A stretch of 5,336 nt of DNA from Mariprofundaceae bacterium (GCA_013139875.1 WSZY01000109.1:1-5336); one strand, 5' to 3'. Counted from the stretch's first letter, positions 1 to 5,336 are shown. Made by a program: numbers and translations. The notes: generated from the letters alone by a model not told the origin.

Positions 1-705
1 CGCTGTCATCTCCTTCAGTGAAGAAGAGAGCCCATGTGCCACCTGCTGTTGATTCAGCTCCTCGGCGAACTTCTGCAAATGAGTCAGCGTGCCTGTAAAC
101 TGCTCAACCATCACCTTCAACCTGTCCCCACGGATACCCTGGGTAACCTCCCGGATTCCAGAGAGGGCCAAACGGACATCACCATATGGATCGTTCACCC
201 AGGTCGCCAGTGAAGCCAGTTCACTTAGCAGCACATTTGCGTTGCCAACTGCAGGCTTGAGATCTGCGAGCAACTGGTCCAGTGAGGCCTCGGTCTCATA
301 TTCCAGCAGATCACCATCGTTAACGGCAGATTTTTTTTCATCCCCCGCCGTGACTTCAACCACCTGTTCACCAATCAACCCCTCTTTGGTCACTCTGACA
401 ATGGCATCCTGATGCAGCATGTTCCGATAACGATCGATCAGTTCCATTGTGATTCTTACATTTCCCTCTTCCTGCAACTCAATTTGATCAACATGGCCGA
501 TAGCAAACCCCTGGAACTTTACGGGCTGCCCTTCATAAAAGGAGGCCGCCGATGGCGGGGAGAAAAAGATATAAAACTTCTTGGCAAAAACATTGCTGCG
601 CATACTGGCAACCAGCAGCACCAGTATCAGGGCACCAATACCCAGGATGACGAACCAGCCTACCTGCCGCCGCATACTGGAAACAAAATCTTCGTGCTCT
701 ACCAT
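1..705 (-). CDS. MlaD-like MCE-domain lipid transport protein (partial, C-terminus beyond the left edge)
   Basis: Translated on the minus strand, the frame stays open for 235 codons to the window edge; the rest of the gene lies outside. Residues 16-35 form one membrane anchor (GWFVILGIGALILVLLVASM) after a short charged N-terminus. Residues about 43-121 are a canonical MCE domain: GQPVKFQGFAIGHVDQIEL matches the family pattern G-x-PV-x-F-x-G-x-x-x-G-x-V, and GLIGEQVVEV (109-118) matches the second conserved segment. From about 130 the chain is helical and charged, as in proteins whose post-MCE helices form a tunnel or shaft. MCE proteins of this type are inner-membrane anchored, hexameric, and carry lipids across the periplasm with an MlaE permease. 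The ATG at 705 overlaps the end of the upstream ABC-like gene by 7 bases, suggesting coupled translation; its own ribosome site is weak. Family is secure; substrate is unknown. Confidence 0.93.
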   Translation of the reverse strand, partial: MVEHEDFVSSMRRQVGWFVILGIGALILVLLVASMRSNVFAKKFYIFFSPPSAASFYEGQPVKFQGFAIGHVDQIELQEEGNVRITMELIDRYRNMLHQDAIVRVTKEGLIGEQVVEVTAGDEKKSAVNDGDLLEYETEASLDQLLADLKPAVGNANVLLSELASLATWVNDPYGDVRLALSGIREVTQGIRGDRLKVMVEQFTGTLTHLQKFAEELNQQQVAHGLSSSLKEMTA

Positions 706-1367
706 ATACCACTCACATCCGGGACATCGTCATCAGAAATTTCATGCGTGCGGGCAAACTTCAGCCCCGAACCTTCATGCTCTGATGCACTAAGATAGAG
801 GACTCCAGACCCAAGCAACTCCAACGCGGCCTTGGCCTTTTCACGGAAAAGCTGCAGCCGGTCAGGAGGCATCCCGACGTGTACCTCCTGCGCCACAATA
901 ACATCGGGCTGCTGCAACAGGCAGTGACCCAGACTTAACAGCGCATGTGTAAAGCTGGAACGCTCCCCGGCCTGCTGCTCCAGCCTCTCCAGGCCGACAA
1001 ACTCAGCCACTTCATCAACACGCTTCCTGGCCTTCTGCAGGCACCCTTCATCCCCACAGTAGAGAAAAGGCAGCAACAGATTCTCTCTGAGGCTCAGGTT
1101 TGCCATCAGGCCCCGATGCCGAATCATACTTCCAACCCGCAGGCAGAATTCAGGAGAGCCTGCCGGATACCGAATGTCACCACTCTGCAGCCAGATGGAT
1201 GATGCCAGCGATCCCTGCCCGCCCATATCAGGAAACATCAGGCTTAAAAATGCGTACTGGAAGCGGTTGTTCATGATGATGCGAACACTCTCTCCACGCA
1301 TGACCCGATCAGCCGGTAACAGATCACCGAAGAGCTTGAGATCTTCCCACTGCAGTATATTACTCAT
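699..1367 (-). CDS. Degenerate MlaF-like ABC subunit (pseudo-ATPase lacking all nucleotide-binding motifs)
   Basis: The protein has 222 residues and sits where MlaE-MlaD operons carry the ATPase. The overall ABC layout remains: an N-terminal strand region (LQWEDLKLFGD), a GE-turn at 25-26, GLMANLSLRENLLLPF (86-101) matching the segment after the Q-loop, and LLQQPDVIVAQE (150-161) matching the Walker B strand. The catalytic motifs are gone. The P-loop position (32-40) reads MNNRFQYAF, with Tyr38 where Lys belongs. The Q-loop Gln is replaced (R83/H84). The signature position (136-140) is RSSFT. In Walker B the Asp is Gln160, with only Glu161 kept. The H-loop reads LSAS (192-195). The frame is intact and closely packed between neighbours, so it is probably expressed rather than decayed. 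Start: ATG at 1367 overlaps the permease stop as ATGA and follows GAGGA; a GTG at 1391 would add eight residues but is less likely. The family link rests on weak similarity plus gene position. Confidence 0.8.
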   Translation of the reverse strand: MSNILQWEDLKLFGDLLPADRVMRGESVRIIMNNRFQYAFLSLMFPDMGGQGSLASSIWLQSGDIRYPAGSPEFCLRVGSMIRHRGLMANLSLRENLLLPFLYCGDEGCLQKARKRVDEVAEFVGLERLEQQAGERSSFTHALLSLGHCLLQQPDVIVAQEVHVGMPPDRLQLFREKAKAALELLGSGVLYLSASEHEGSGLKFARTHEISDDDVPDVSGIW

Positions 1368-2185
1368 AATACGATCCTCGAAACCACCCACAATGCATCC
1401 AACAGAACCATCACTATTAATGCCCCCACAACACCATTCGTAGCCCGGACCGGAATCTGGTTCGGATCACGTCCTACCCGGCAAGCCTGATCCAGCAAAA
1501 CCATACATGAGAACATGGGGAAGCACATACCCTTTAACATCATGGCAAGCATCATCTCTATGTCCATGCCCCTGCGCACCTCTACGAGGAACTCTGAAAA
1601 GTTCAGGGCATAGCTCCAGGAGACAACCAGCCCTCCCACCCAGATGGAGACAACCACAAACAGAAAGGTAAGAATCAAACCGCTTAAAGCGAAGGCAAGA
1701 ACTCTTGGAAGGTGCAGATATTCATGTGGGTCTATACCCATGCTACGAAGAAATGCATCTTCTCCCCGCACATGCATGTTCCCAACTTCCGTCACAACTG
1801 CCACGCCGGAGCGGGCCAACAGGAAAATAGCCACGGTAAATGGCGCCACTTCCTGAACCAGAACACCATTCATTAGCGTCCCGATCAGAGAAAGATCCTG
1901 AATCTGCTGGGCAAATATAACGATGCTGTAAACTGCCAGCACCCCTGCACCCAGGGCAAACAGGAGAACCCAGGGCAGGCTCTGCACGCCCGTGAAATAA
2001 ATCTGTCTGATTAATACATGTGTTACAGCAGGTCTGGAGAGCCACTGCATTCGCAGGATGATAGAGAAGACTGAAAAGAAGAGGCTGTAAAAACGGACAA
2101 CACTGTTAAAAACAGTGATAGCCTGATCGCCCACTCTCTCAGCACGCCAGTTCCACCCATCAAGGTATGCCTGTAAGGTTCGCAT
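1364..2185 (-). CDS. MlaE-like ABC permease of an MCE lipid transport system
   Basis: This 273-residue protein belongs to the MlaE (YrbE/DUF140) permease family. The N-terminus carries an amphipathic, interfacial stretch (about 25-55) and no STAS domain. Membrane segments follow at about 70-93, 103-132, 160-188, 211-232 and 250-272. Family landmarks include RQIYFTGVQSL (60-70), the VLVQEVAPF segment (108-116), LLARSGVAVVTEVGNMHV (122-139) and MGIDPHEYLHLPRVLA (149-164). In relatives such permeases are dimers in the inner membrane and pass phospholipid or other lipid between the membrane and the MCE ring. The cytoplasmic coupling motif, commonly EQIDAL, reads GEDAFL here (141-146), which matters because the partner ATPase is degenerate. 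The gene starts the operon; an in-frame TGA lies just upstream of ATG 2185 and no other nearby start fits. The stop codon overlaps the next gene by four bases. Confidence 0.93.
   Translation of the reverse strand: MRTLQAYLDGWNWRAERVGDQAITVFNSVVRFYSLFFSVFSIILRMQWLSRPAVTHVLIRQIYFTGVQSLPWVLLFALGAGVLAVYSIVIFAQQIQDLSLIGTLMNGVLVQEVAPFTVAIFLLARSGVAVVTEVGNMHVRGEDAFLRSMGIDPHEYLHLPRVLAFALSGLILTFLFVVVSIWVGGLVVSWSYALNFSEFLVEVRRGMDIEMMLAMMLKGMCFPMFSCMVLLDQACRVGRDPNQIPVRATNGVVGALIVMVLLDALWVVSRIVL
1375..1380 (-). promoter_or_regulatory. Ribosome binding site deciding the start of the ABC-like gene
   Basis: On the minus strand CGAGGA lies seven bases before the ATG at 1367. That ATG also forms an ATGA overlap with the permease stop codon. 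Together these favour 1367 over the GTG at 1391. Confidence 0.6.
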
Positions 2186-2191
2186 ACCGAC

Positions 2192-2219
2192 TTTATAGGC
2201 TGCATATCAGGAAATACAA
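2192..2219 (-). promoter_or_regulatory. Weak candidate promoter of the mla-like operon
   Basis: On the minus strand TTGTAT (2219-2214), a 16-base spacer and TATAAA (2197-2192) resemble sigma-70 boxes. The -10 matches 5 of 6 bases, the -35 only 3 of 6. Transcription would begin almost at ATG 2185, implying a nearly leaderless mRNA; no good ribosome site is visible there. This is a pattern match only. Confidence 0.25.
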
Positions 2220-2227
2220 GTGCGGTA

Positions 2228-2249
2228 GATCACAACCCCTAAAGTGATC
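2228..2249. promoter_or_regulatory. Operator-like inverted repeat upstream of the permease gene
   Basis: GATCAC (2228-2233) and GTGATC (2244-2249) form a perfect 6-base inverted repeat around a 10-base spacer. It lies 43 bases upstream of the permease start, just behind the candidate -35. Symmetry and position suit a dimeric repressor or activator site, but the regulator is unknown and chance is possible. Confidence 0.3.
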
Positions 2250-2267
2250 AAAACAGAAATGCCTCTA

Positions 2268-2296
2268 TGGATACTCTGAAAAAGTCAGAGTATCCA
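2268..2296. repeat. Perfect 12-bp hairpin at the left end of the MITE-like element
   Basis: TGGATACTCTGA (2268-2279) pairs perfectly with TCAGAGTATCCA (2285-2296) across the five-base loop AAAAG. No T-run follows on the plus strand and only a broken one on the minus strand, so it is not a normal intrinsic terminator. It overlaps the left terminal repeat. Confidence 0.75.
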
Positions 2297-2317
2297 CGCA
2301 GGCTACGGATGGCCTGC

Positions 2318-2347
2318 CAAAATCAATAACGTAAGTGATTGATTTTG
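2318..2347. repeat. Perfect 10-bp inverted repeat
   Basis: CAAAATCAAT (2318-2327) pairs with ATTGATTTTG (2338-2347) around a 10-base loop. It directly follows a smaller GCAGGC/GCCTGC hairpin (2298-2303 and 2312-2317). Both lie in the interior of the proposed mobile element. Confidence 0.7.
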
Positions 2348-2350
2348 TGA

Positions 2351-2380
2351 GCAAAGTCAAAACCGTGCTTTTGGCTTTGC
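2351..2380. repeat. 12-bp hairpin with one G-T pair
   Basis: GCAAAGTCAAAA (2351-2362) pairs with TTTTGGCTTTGC (2369-2380) across the six-base loop CCGTGC, with a single G-T pair in the stem. It continues the series of adjacent hairpins in this intergenic element. A looser hairpin follows, with CTGAA (2384-2388) and TTCAG (2408-2412) enclosing GTGC/GCAC. Confidence 0.7.
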
Positions 2381-2503
2381 GTTCTGAACAGGTGCAGGAC
2401 GCACTTATTCAGAGGTTCTCTATTTCTTATCCAGACTTGCGTGCAGAACCACGCTTAAGTAGCGTCCCGCTCCCTTTCATTTACATTAAAATTCAAGACT
2501 TTC

Positions 2504-2509
2504 GGGGGA
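2504..2509 (+). promoter_or_regulatory. Ribosome binding site of ppiD
   Basis: The purine run GGGGGA lies three bases before ATG 2513. Spacing is short but acceptable, and it supports the start whose N-terminus (MLESMRNQ) resembles that of PpiD proteins. A TAAAAT at 2487-2492 could be a -10 box, but no -35 partner is evident. Confidence 0.45.
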
Positions 2510-2512
2510 AAA

Positions 2513-4426
2513 ATGCTCGAATCAATGCGGAATCAGGCTCAATCATGGATCGCCAAGGTTATCCTTGGTGGTATCGTGCTCTCTTTTGCACTATGGGGAG
2601 TTGGTGATTACTTTACAGGCAGTCAGGTAGAGTATGTCGCCGAGGTGGATGGAACACCCATTACAGACAGCACATTTTCCCAAGCCTACGAACGTCAGCT
2701 TAACTCCTACAGGGCAAGGATGGGCAAAACCTTCTCCAGAGAGCTGGCAGAAAAGCGCGGCGTTAAAGAGGAGACTATTCAGATACTTGTCAATCGTCGC
2801 CTGATGCTTGAAGAGGCTCAAAAACTGGGACTTGCAGCACCTGAAGCAGCCCTGATGGCCAGCCTGCAGGCCAACCCCGCCTTCCAGTCTCCTGATGGGT
2901 TTGACCTCAACCGATACAAAATTATCACCCGCAATATGGGCTACAGAACGACGCGTGACTATGAAGATGAACAGCGTCTGAACCTGATGGTCAATGCTCT
3001 GCAGCAGGCAGTCCTCGCCTCGGCACATGTTAATGACCGGGACATCAGAGAGAGTTTCAATCGTGAATTTGAACAGCGTGTTCTCTCCGCCATCATTGTT
3101 GATCCGGACAGCATCGGTAAAAAAATTAAAATTGATGATGCGCAGGCACGTGCATATTTCGAATCAAACCAGCAGAAATACCGTTCACCTCTAAGGGTGA
3201 AGCTGACAGCTGTTGAAATCTCTTCTGAAACATTTGCCACCGACATGGCCATTGAAGCTGCGGATGTGGAAAAAGCATACAACGAGCGTATTGCCGAATT
3301 CACCACGCCTGAACGGCGTCATGCCAGACATATTCTGATAAAAACAGACAGTGATGAAGCAACAGATCGTGAGACTGCCCTGGAGAAGGCCAATGCGGTC
3401 AAAGCGCGTCTGGATGCCGGCGAAGATTTTGCTGCAATTGCCAGGGAGCTGTCAGATGACAAAAGCACTTCCGACAAAGGTGGCGATCTCGGCTTCTTCG
3501 CACGTGGAGTCATGCTGCCTGCATTTGATAAAGCCGTATACAGCGCTGCTACGGGCGAAATAAGCGACCCTGTTGAAAGCCAGTATGGCTACCATGTGGT
3601 CAAGATCGAAGCGATTCGGCCTGCCGCTGAAATTGCATTGAAGGATGTATACGAGAAGCTTGCCAATGACATCCGTAAGCTTAAAGCCACGGACGAGGCC
3701 TATAGTGTTTCTCAGGATCTCGATAATGCACTTGGCATGGAAGACTCACTGCAGGCCGCTGCCGAAACCATGGACCTGAAAGCCATCGACATTGGCCCGA
3801 TCAGCGCAGATGAGGCACTTGGTCACCAGCTGCTGGGCAGTGATGCGGCACTTCGGGTCAAAGCATTCTCTGCTTTGCCTGGAGAAATCGTGGAAATTCA
3901 GGAGCTGGATGATGGCCGTTTTGTGGCACTCGAAATCAGCGAACGGATTGAACCTGACACTCTGAGTTTTGCCGATGCAGCTGCCCGGGTCTATGAAGAT
4001 GCCCGTATTGCACAGGCGGAAACAGAAGCCGAAAAAATGGCCGAAGAGATTGTTGCAAAGGCTGCAGAGATGCCCATGGAAACACTGGCACAGAAGTATG
4101 GACAACCGCTCTACATCTCCAAACCCGTTCGCGGTAACGGTGTTGGAGATGAGTCTGACTGGCTTACACCGGAGCTTCTTACACAGGCATTTAAGGGTGC
4201 CAGCAAGAGTGTGGTACCTGCCCCTGTAGATGTTTCAAAAGGCTTTGCTGTGGTACAGGTAAAAGATATCATCTCCCCTCCAGAGAGTGAGTTTGAAGCG
4301 CAGAAAGAGGCTATGCGTCTGGAAGTTGAAAAGTCGAAAGGTGCTGTTCGTTTTGCCCGCTGGATGGCAACCATACGGGACAACCATGAAATCATTATAC
4401 ATAGAAATATTCTTGAACGCCTCTAA
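2513..4426 (+). CDS. ppiD: PpiD-like periplasmic folding chaperone / peptidyl-prolyl isomerase
   Basis: The product has 637 residues, close to the usual PpiD length of about 620. A short N-terminal cytoplasmic tail (MLESMRNQAQSW) precedes one membrane anchor at about 13-31, placing the rest in the periplasm. Residues about 36-190 form the SurA/PpiD-type N-terminal chaperone region, including the VDGTPITDSTFSQAYERQL segment and NRRLMLEEAQKLGL. The parvulin domain spans about 266-369: RRHARHILIK (268-277), a central KGGDLGFFARGVMLPAFDKAV segment and YGYHVVKI (358-365), all close to the active-parvulin consensus. The C-terminal part has a second helical and beta region. In E. coli PpiD sits near the SecYEG translocon and helps newly exported proteins fold; its own parvulin domain is catalytically weak or inactive. 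The gene stands alone between a divergent operon and a terminator. Confidence 0.93.
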   Translation: MLESMRNQAQSWIAKVILGGIVLSFALWGVGDYFTGSQVEYVAEVDGTPITDSTFSQAYERQLNSYRARMGKTFSRELAEKRGVKEETIQILVNRRLMLEEAQKLGLAAPEAALMASLQANPAFQSPDGFDLNRYKIITRNMGYRTTRDYEDEQRLNLMVNALQQAVLASAHVNDRDIRESFNREFEQRVLSAIIVDPDSIGKKIKIDDAQARAYFESNQQKYRSPLRVKLTAVEISSETFATDMAIEAADVEKAYNERIAEFTTPERRHARHILIKTDSDEATDRETALEKANAVKARLDAGEDFAAIARELSDDKSTSDKGGDLGFFARGVMLPAFDKAVYSAATGEISDPVESQYGYHVVKIEAIRPAAEIALKDVYEKLANDIRKLKATDEAYSVSQDLDNALGMEDSLQAAAETMDLKAIDIGPISADEALGHQLLGSDAALRVKAFSALPGEIVEIQELDDGRFVALEISERIEPDTLSFADAAARVYEDARIAQAETEAEKMAEEIVAKAAEMPMETLAQKYGQPLYISKPVRGNGVGDESDWLTPELLTQAFKGASKSVVPAPVDVSKGFAVVQVKDIISPPESEFEAQKEAMRLEVEKSKGAVRFARWMATIRDNHEIIIHRNILERL

Positions 4427-4450
4427 GGCGCTTCTTTAATCGAATAGATA

Positions 4451-4478
4451 AAACCGGGCCTCAGAGCCCGGTTTTTTT
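4451..4478 (+). terminator. Intrinsic terminator of ppiD
   Basis: AAACCGGGC (4451-4459) pairs with GCCCGGTTT (4466-4474) around the loop CTCAGA. A run of seven T (4472-4478) follows. It sits 24 bases after the ppiD stop codon and is a textbook rho-independent terminator on the plus strand. Confidence 0.93.
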
Positions 4479-4576
4479 AATTGGATCCTCGAAACCTGAA
4501 TGAATCCAGCCTAGCCCGGCTGTAGTAGAAAATGTATGTTTCGCAACAATGAAACCAGTAATAGACCGCAGCGCAC

Positions 4577-4620
4577 AAAAGAGAAAAGCCGGAAACCGCA
4601 CAGTGGCGATTCCCGGCTTT
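4577..4620 (-). terminator. Intrinsic terminator of the tRNA-Ala gene
   Basis: On the minus strand, AAAGCCGG (4620-4613) pairs with CCGGCTTT (4592-4585). An inner CGC/GCG stem extends the pairing, and TTTTCTCTTTT follows (4587-4577). It begins six bases after the CCA end of the tRNA, as expected for a monocistronic tRNA transcript. Confidence 0.75.
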
Positions 4621-4625
4621 CTGTC

Positions 4626-4701
4626 TGGTGGAGCCAAGCGGGATCGAACCGCTGACCTCCACACTGCCAGTGTGGCGCTCTCCCAGCTGAGCTATGGCCC
4701 C
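4626..4701 (-). tRNA. tRNA-Ala (anticodon GGC)
   Basis: The 76-nt minus-strand sequence folds as a full cloverleaf. The acceptor is GGGGCCA / TGGCTCC (one G-T pair), with ACCA encoded. The D stem is GCTC/GAGC with loop AGCTGGGA. The anticodon stem is CCACA/TGTGG with loop CTGGCAG, giving anticodon GGC, which reads GCC and GCU alanine codons. The variable loop is AGGTC. The T stem is AGCGG/CCGCT with loop TTCGATC. All arms have standard lengths. The gene is transcribed opposite to ppiD and trpE and lies between them, with its own promoter and terminator. Confidence 0.97.
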
Positions 4702-4735
4702 GGAGCAATGGATCTTGCGACCCGCTGCGGTCGCG

Positions 4736-4765
4736 AATACAGCCATGAGCACATGGCAGTGTCAA
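4736..4765 (-). promoter_or_regulatory. Promoter of tRNA-Ala
   Basis: On the minus strand a perfect -35 TTGACA (4765-4760) is followed by an 18-base spacer and TGTATT (4741-4736, 4 of 6 matches to TATAAT). Downstream is a GC-rich stretch (GCGACC/GGTCGC hairpin, 4717-4734), resembling the discriminators of stringently controlled stable-RNA promoters. Transcription would start near 4729, about 28 bases before the mature tRNA end. Confidence 0.65.
4742..4757. promoter_or_regulatory. Palindrome between trpE and the tRNA promoter (possible operator)
   Basis: GCCATG (4742-4747) and CATGGC (4752-4757) form a perfect 6-base inverted repeat around AGCA. It lies entirely within the spacer of the tRNA-Ala promoter and 30 bases upstream of the trpE start, so a bound dimeric protein could affect both. 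It lacks the CTAG cores of TrpR operators. Function is unknown. Confidence 0.35.
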
Positions 4766-4773
4766 CACCATTT

Positions 4774-4779
4774 GAGGGT
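4774..4779 (+). promoter_or_regulatory. Ribosome binding site deciding the GTG start of trpE
   Basis: GAGGGT lies seven bases before GTG 4787, an ideal Shine-Dalgarno arrangement. An in-frame ATG at 4745 would add 14 residues but has no such site and sits in the tRNA promoter. Confidence 0.65.
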
Positions 4780-4786
4780 AGATAAA

Positions 4787-5336
4787 GTGAAGCTTTTCCG
4801 ACGCACGCTTTCAGCCGATTGCCTGACACCACCGGGGGTTTTCTCACGCCTTGTCAATCGCGGTGACTGCTTCATGTTTGAATCGGCTGAGGGTGGCGAA
4901 CAGTGGGGTCGCTTCAGCATTCTGGGCATCAGCCCGGCATGCAGGGCAACATCAAATGGCAACACAACCCACCTGCTTCATCGTGATGGTAGTGAAGAGA
5001 CTATCGAATGCAGTGTGCTCGACTGGTTACGTGATCATGTTCTGAATCAGGAATTTATCCCGGAAGATGATCTGCCATTTGCCGGTGGAGCAGTAGGATA
5101 TTTTGGTTATCAGATCGTTTCTCAATTTGAAAATATTCCTGCTGATCTTCCTGATCCGGTAGGTGCACCGGAATCAGCTTATCTGTTGGTTGACCGCTTT
5201 ATGGTGTTCGACAACCTGAAAGGAACCCTGACCTGTTGTGTTCGCCTACCGGAAAATGAGTCTAAAGAGGCAGAAAATGTGTTGGATCGTATGGAGGCAA
5301 GCCTCTATGAAGGTGAAATAGCTCAGGTACTGAAGC
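4787..5336 (+). CDS. trpE: Anthranilate synthase component I (partial, N-terminal 183 residues)
   Basis: The frame runs open from GTG 4787 to the right edge; about two thirds of a usual 490-500-residue TrpE lies outside. The N-terminal domain is recognisable: LFRRTLSADCLTPPGVFSRL (3-22), then the tryptophan-binding type segment FMFESAEGGEQWGRFSILG (29-47), and FAGGAVGYFGYQIVSQFE (98-115), followed by a FMVFDN strand region (139-144). These match TrpE better than PabB. TrpE, with the TrpG glutamine amidotransferase, turns chorismate into anthranilate, the first committed step of tryptophan synthesis, and is feedback-inhibited by tryptophan through this domain. The chorismate-binding catalytic domain is not in view. 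No leader peptide or attenuator is evident in the short upstream gap, which is shared with the divergent tRNA-Ala promoter. Confidence 0.92.
   Translation, partial: MKLFRRTLSADCLTPPGVFSRLVNRGDCFMFESAEGGEQWGRFSILGISPACRATSNGNTTHLLHRDGSEETIECSVLDWLRDHVLNQEFIPEDDLPFAGGAVGYFGYQIVSQFENIPADLPDPVGAPESAYLLVDRFMVFDNLKGTLTCCVRLPENESKEAENVLDRMEASLYEGEIAQVLK

Larger units (their letters stand above)
2268..2420. mobile_element. Putative MITE-like element with terminal inverted repeats
   Basis: The left end carries CTCTGAAAAAGT (2274-2285). The right end, read on the other strand, carries CTCTGAATAAGT (2414-2403), so 11 of 12 bases match in inverted orientation about 141 bases apart. Weaker matching extends a few bases outward on both sides. 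The interior is packed with inverted repeats: 2268-2296, 2298-2317, 2318-2347, 2351-2380 and 2384-2412. The direct repeat CTCTAT flanks the core (2263-2268 and 2418-2423) and could be a target duplication, but it does not abut both ends symmetrically. No convincing gene is inside. It fills most of the gap between two divergent genes. The features suggest a short non-autonomous transposable element or intergenic repeat family; copy number in the genome would decide. Exact ends are uncertain. Confidence 0.45.

Noticed and set aside
89..798. Plus-strand reading frames opposite the MCE gene
   Set aside because: The minus-strand frame has clear MCE domain motifs and a membrane anchor; the plus-strand translations look like antisense shadows.
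1367..1391. GTG start at 1391 for the ABC-like gene, adding eight residues
   Set aside because: The ATG at 1367 overlaps the permease stop as ATGA and has a well-spaced GAGGA; the GTG start lies deeper inside the permease gene without a better site.
2268..2296. Intrinsic terminator at the perfect 12-bp hairpin
   Set aside because: No T-run follows on either strand beyond a broken one, and it lies upstream of both divergent genes.
2268..2420. Integron attC site or CRISPR array
   Set aside because: No attC core pairs of the GTTRRRY type and no direct repeats with regular spacers are present; the repeats are inverted.
2335..2607. 90-codon plus-strand reading frame in the intergenic region
   Set aside because: It spans the hairpin-rich element and runs out of frame into ppiD; the translation has no recognisable family character.
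4742..4757. TrpR operator upstream of trpE
   Set aside because: The palindrome lacks the CTAG half-site cores of known TrpR operators.
4461..4785. Several short reading frames on both strands over the tRNA region
   Set aside because: They run through the terminator, the tRNA cloverleaf and the promoter and have no family resemblance.
4745..4786. In-frame ATG at 4745 as the trpE start
   Set aside because: It has no ribosome site, lies in the tRNA promoter, and the added residues do not resemble TrpE N-termini; GTG 4787 has an ideal GAGGGT.

Overview
The window looks like chromosomal DNA of a Gram-negative proteobacterium. It has a Mla/MCE-type lipid transport operon, an inner-membrane-anchored periplasmic PpiD chaperone and a standard tRNA-Ala. 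Base composition looks balanced. The mix would fit a gamma- or zetaproteobacterium, but I cannot fix the taxon from sequence alone.

Left block (1-2185, minus strand): a three-gene operon in the order MlaE-like permease, MlaF-like ABC subunit, MlaD-like MCE protein, the last running off the left edge. The genes overlap (ATGA between the first two, 7 bases between the last two), so they are probably translationally coupled. The order permease-ATPase-MCE is that of LinKLMN-type systems. The striking point is the middle gene: it has the length and layout of an ABC ATPase, but every nucleotide-binding motif is replaced (Walker A, Q-loop, signature, Walker B aspartate, H-loop). The permease's cytoplasmic coupling-helix motif is altered as well. 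It looks like an MCE transporter that has lost, or outsourced, ATP hydrolysis.

Intergenic block (2186-2512): no gene. It lies between the divergent mla-like operon and ppiD. It holds an operator-like inverted repeat near the permease and, at about 2268-2420, a compact element. This element has near-identical ends in inverted orientation (CTCTGAAAAAGT / CTCTGAATAAGT) and a chain of strong hairpins, and resembles a small non-autonomous (MITE-like) transposable element.

Central block (2513-4478, plus): a complete ppiD-like gene (637 aa; one membrane anchor, SurA-like N-terminal region, canonical parvulin domain), closed by a clear intrinsic terminator.

Right block (4479-5336): a tRNA-Ala(GGC) gene on the minus strand with encoded CCA, its own promoter and a terminator-like hairpin. 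Divergent from it is the 5' part of trpE (anthranilate synthase component I), which starts at a GTG behind a good Shine-Dalgarno site and runs off the right edge. A perfect palindrome lies in the tRNA promoter spacer, upstream of trpE.
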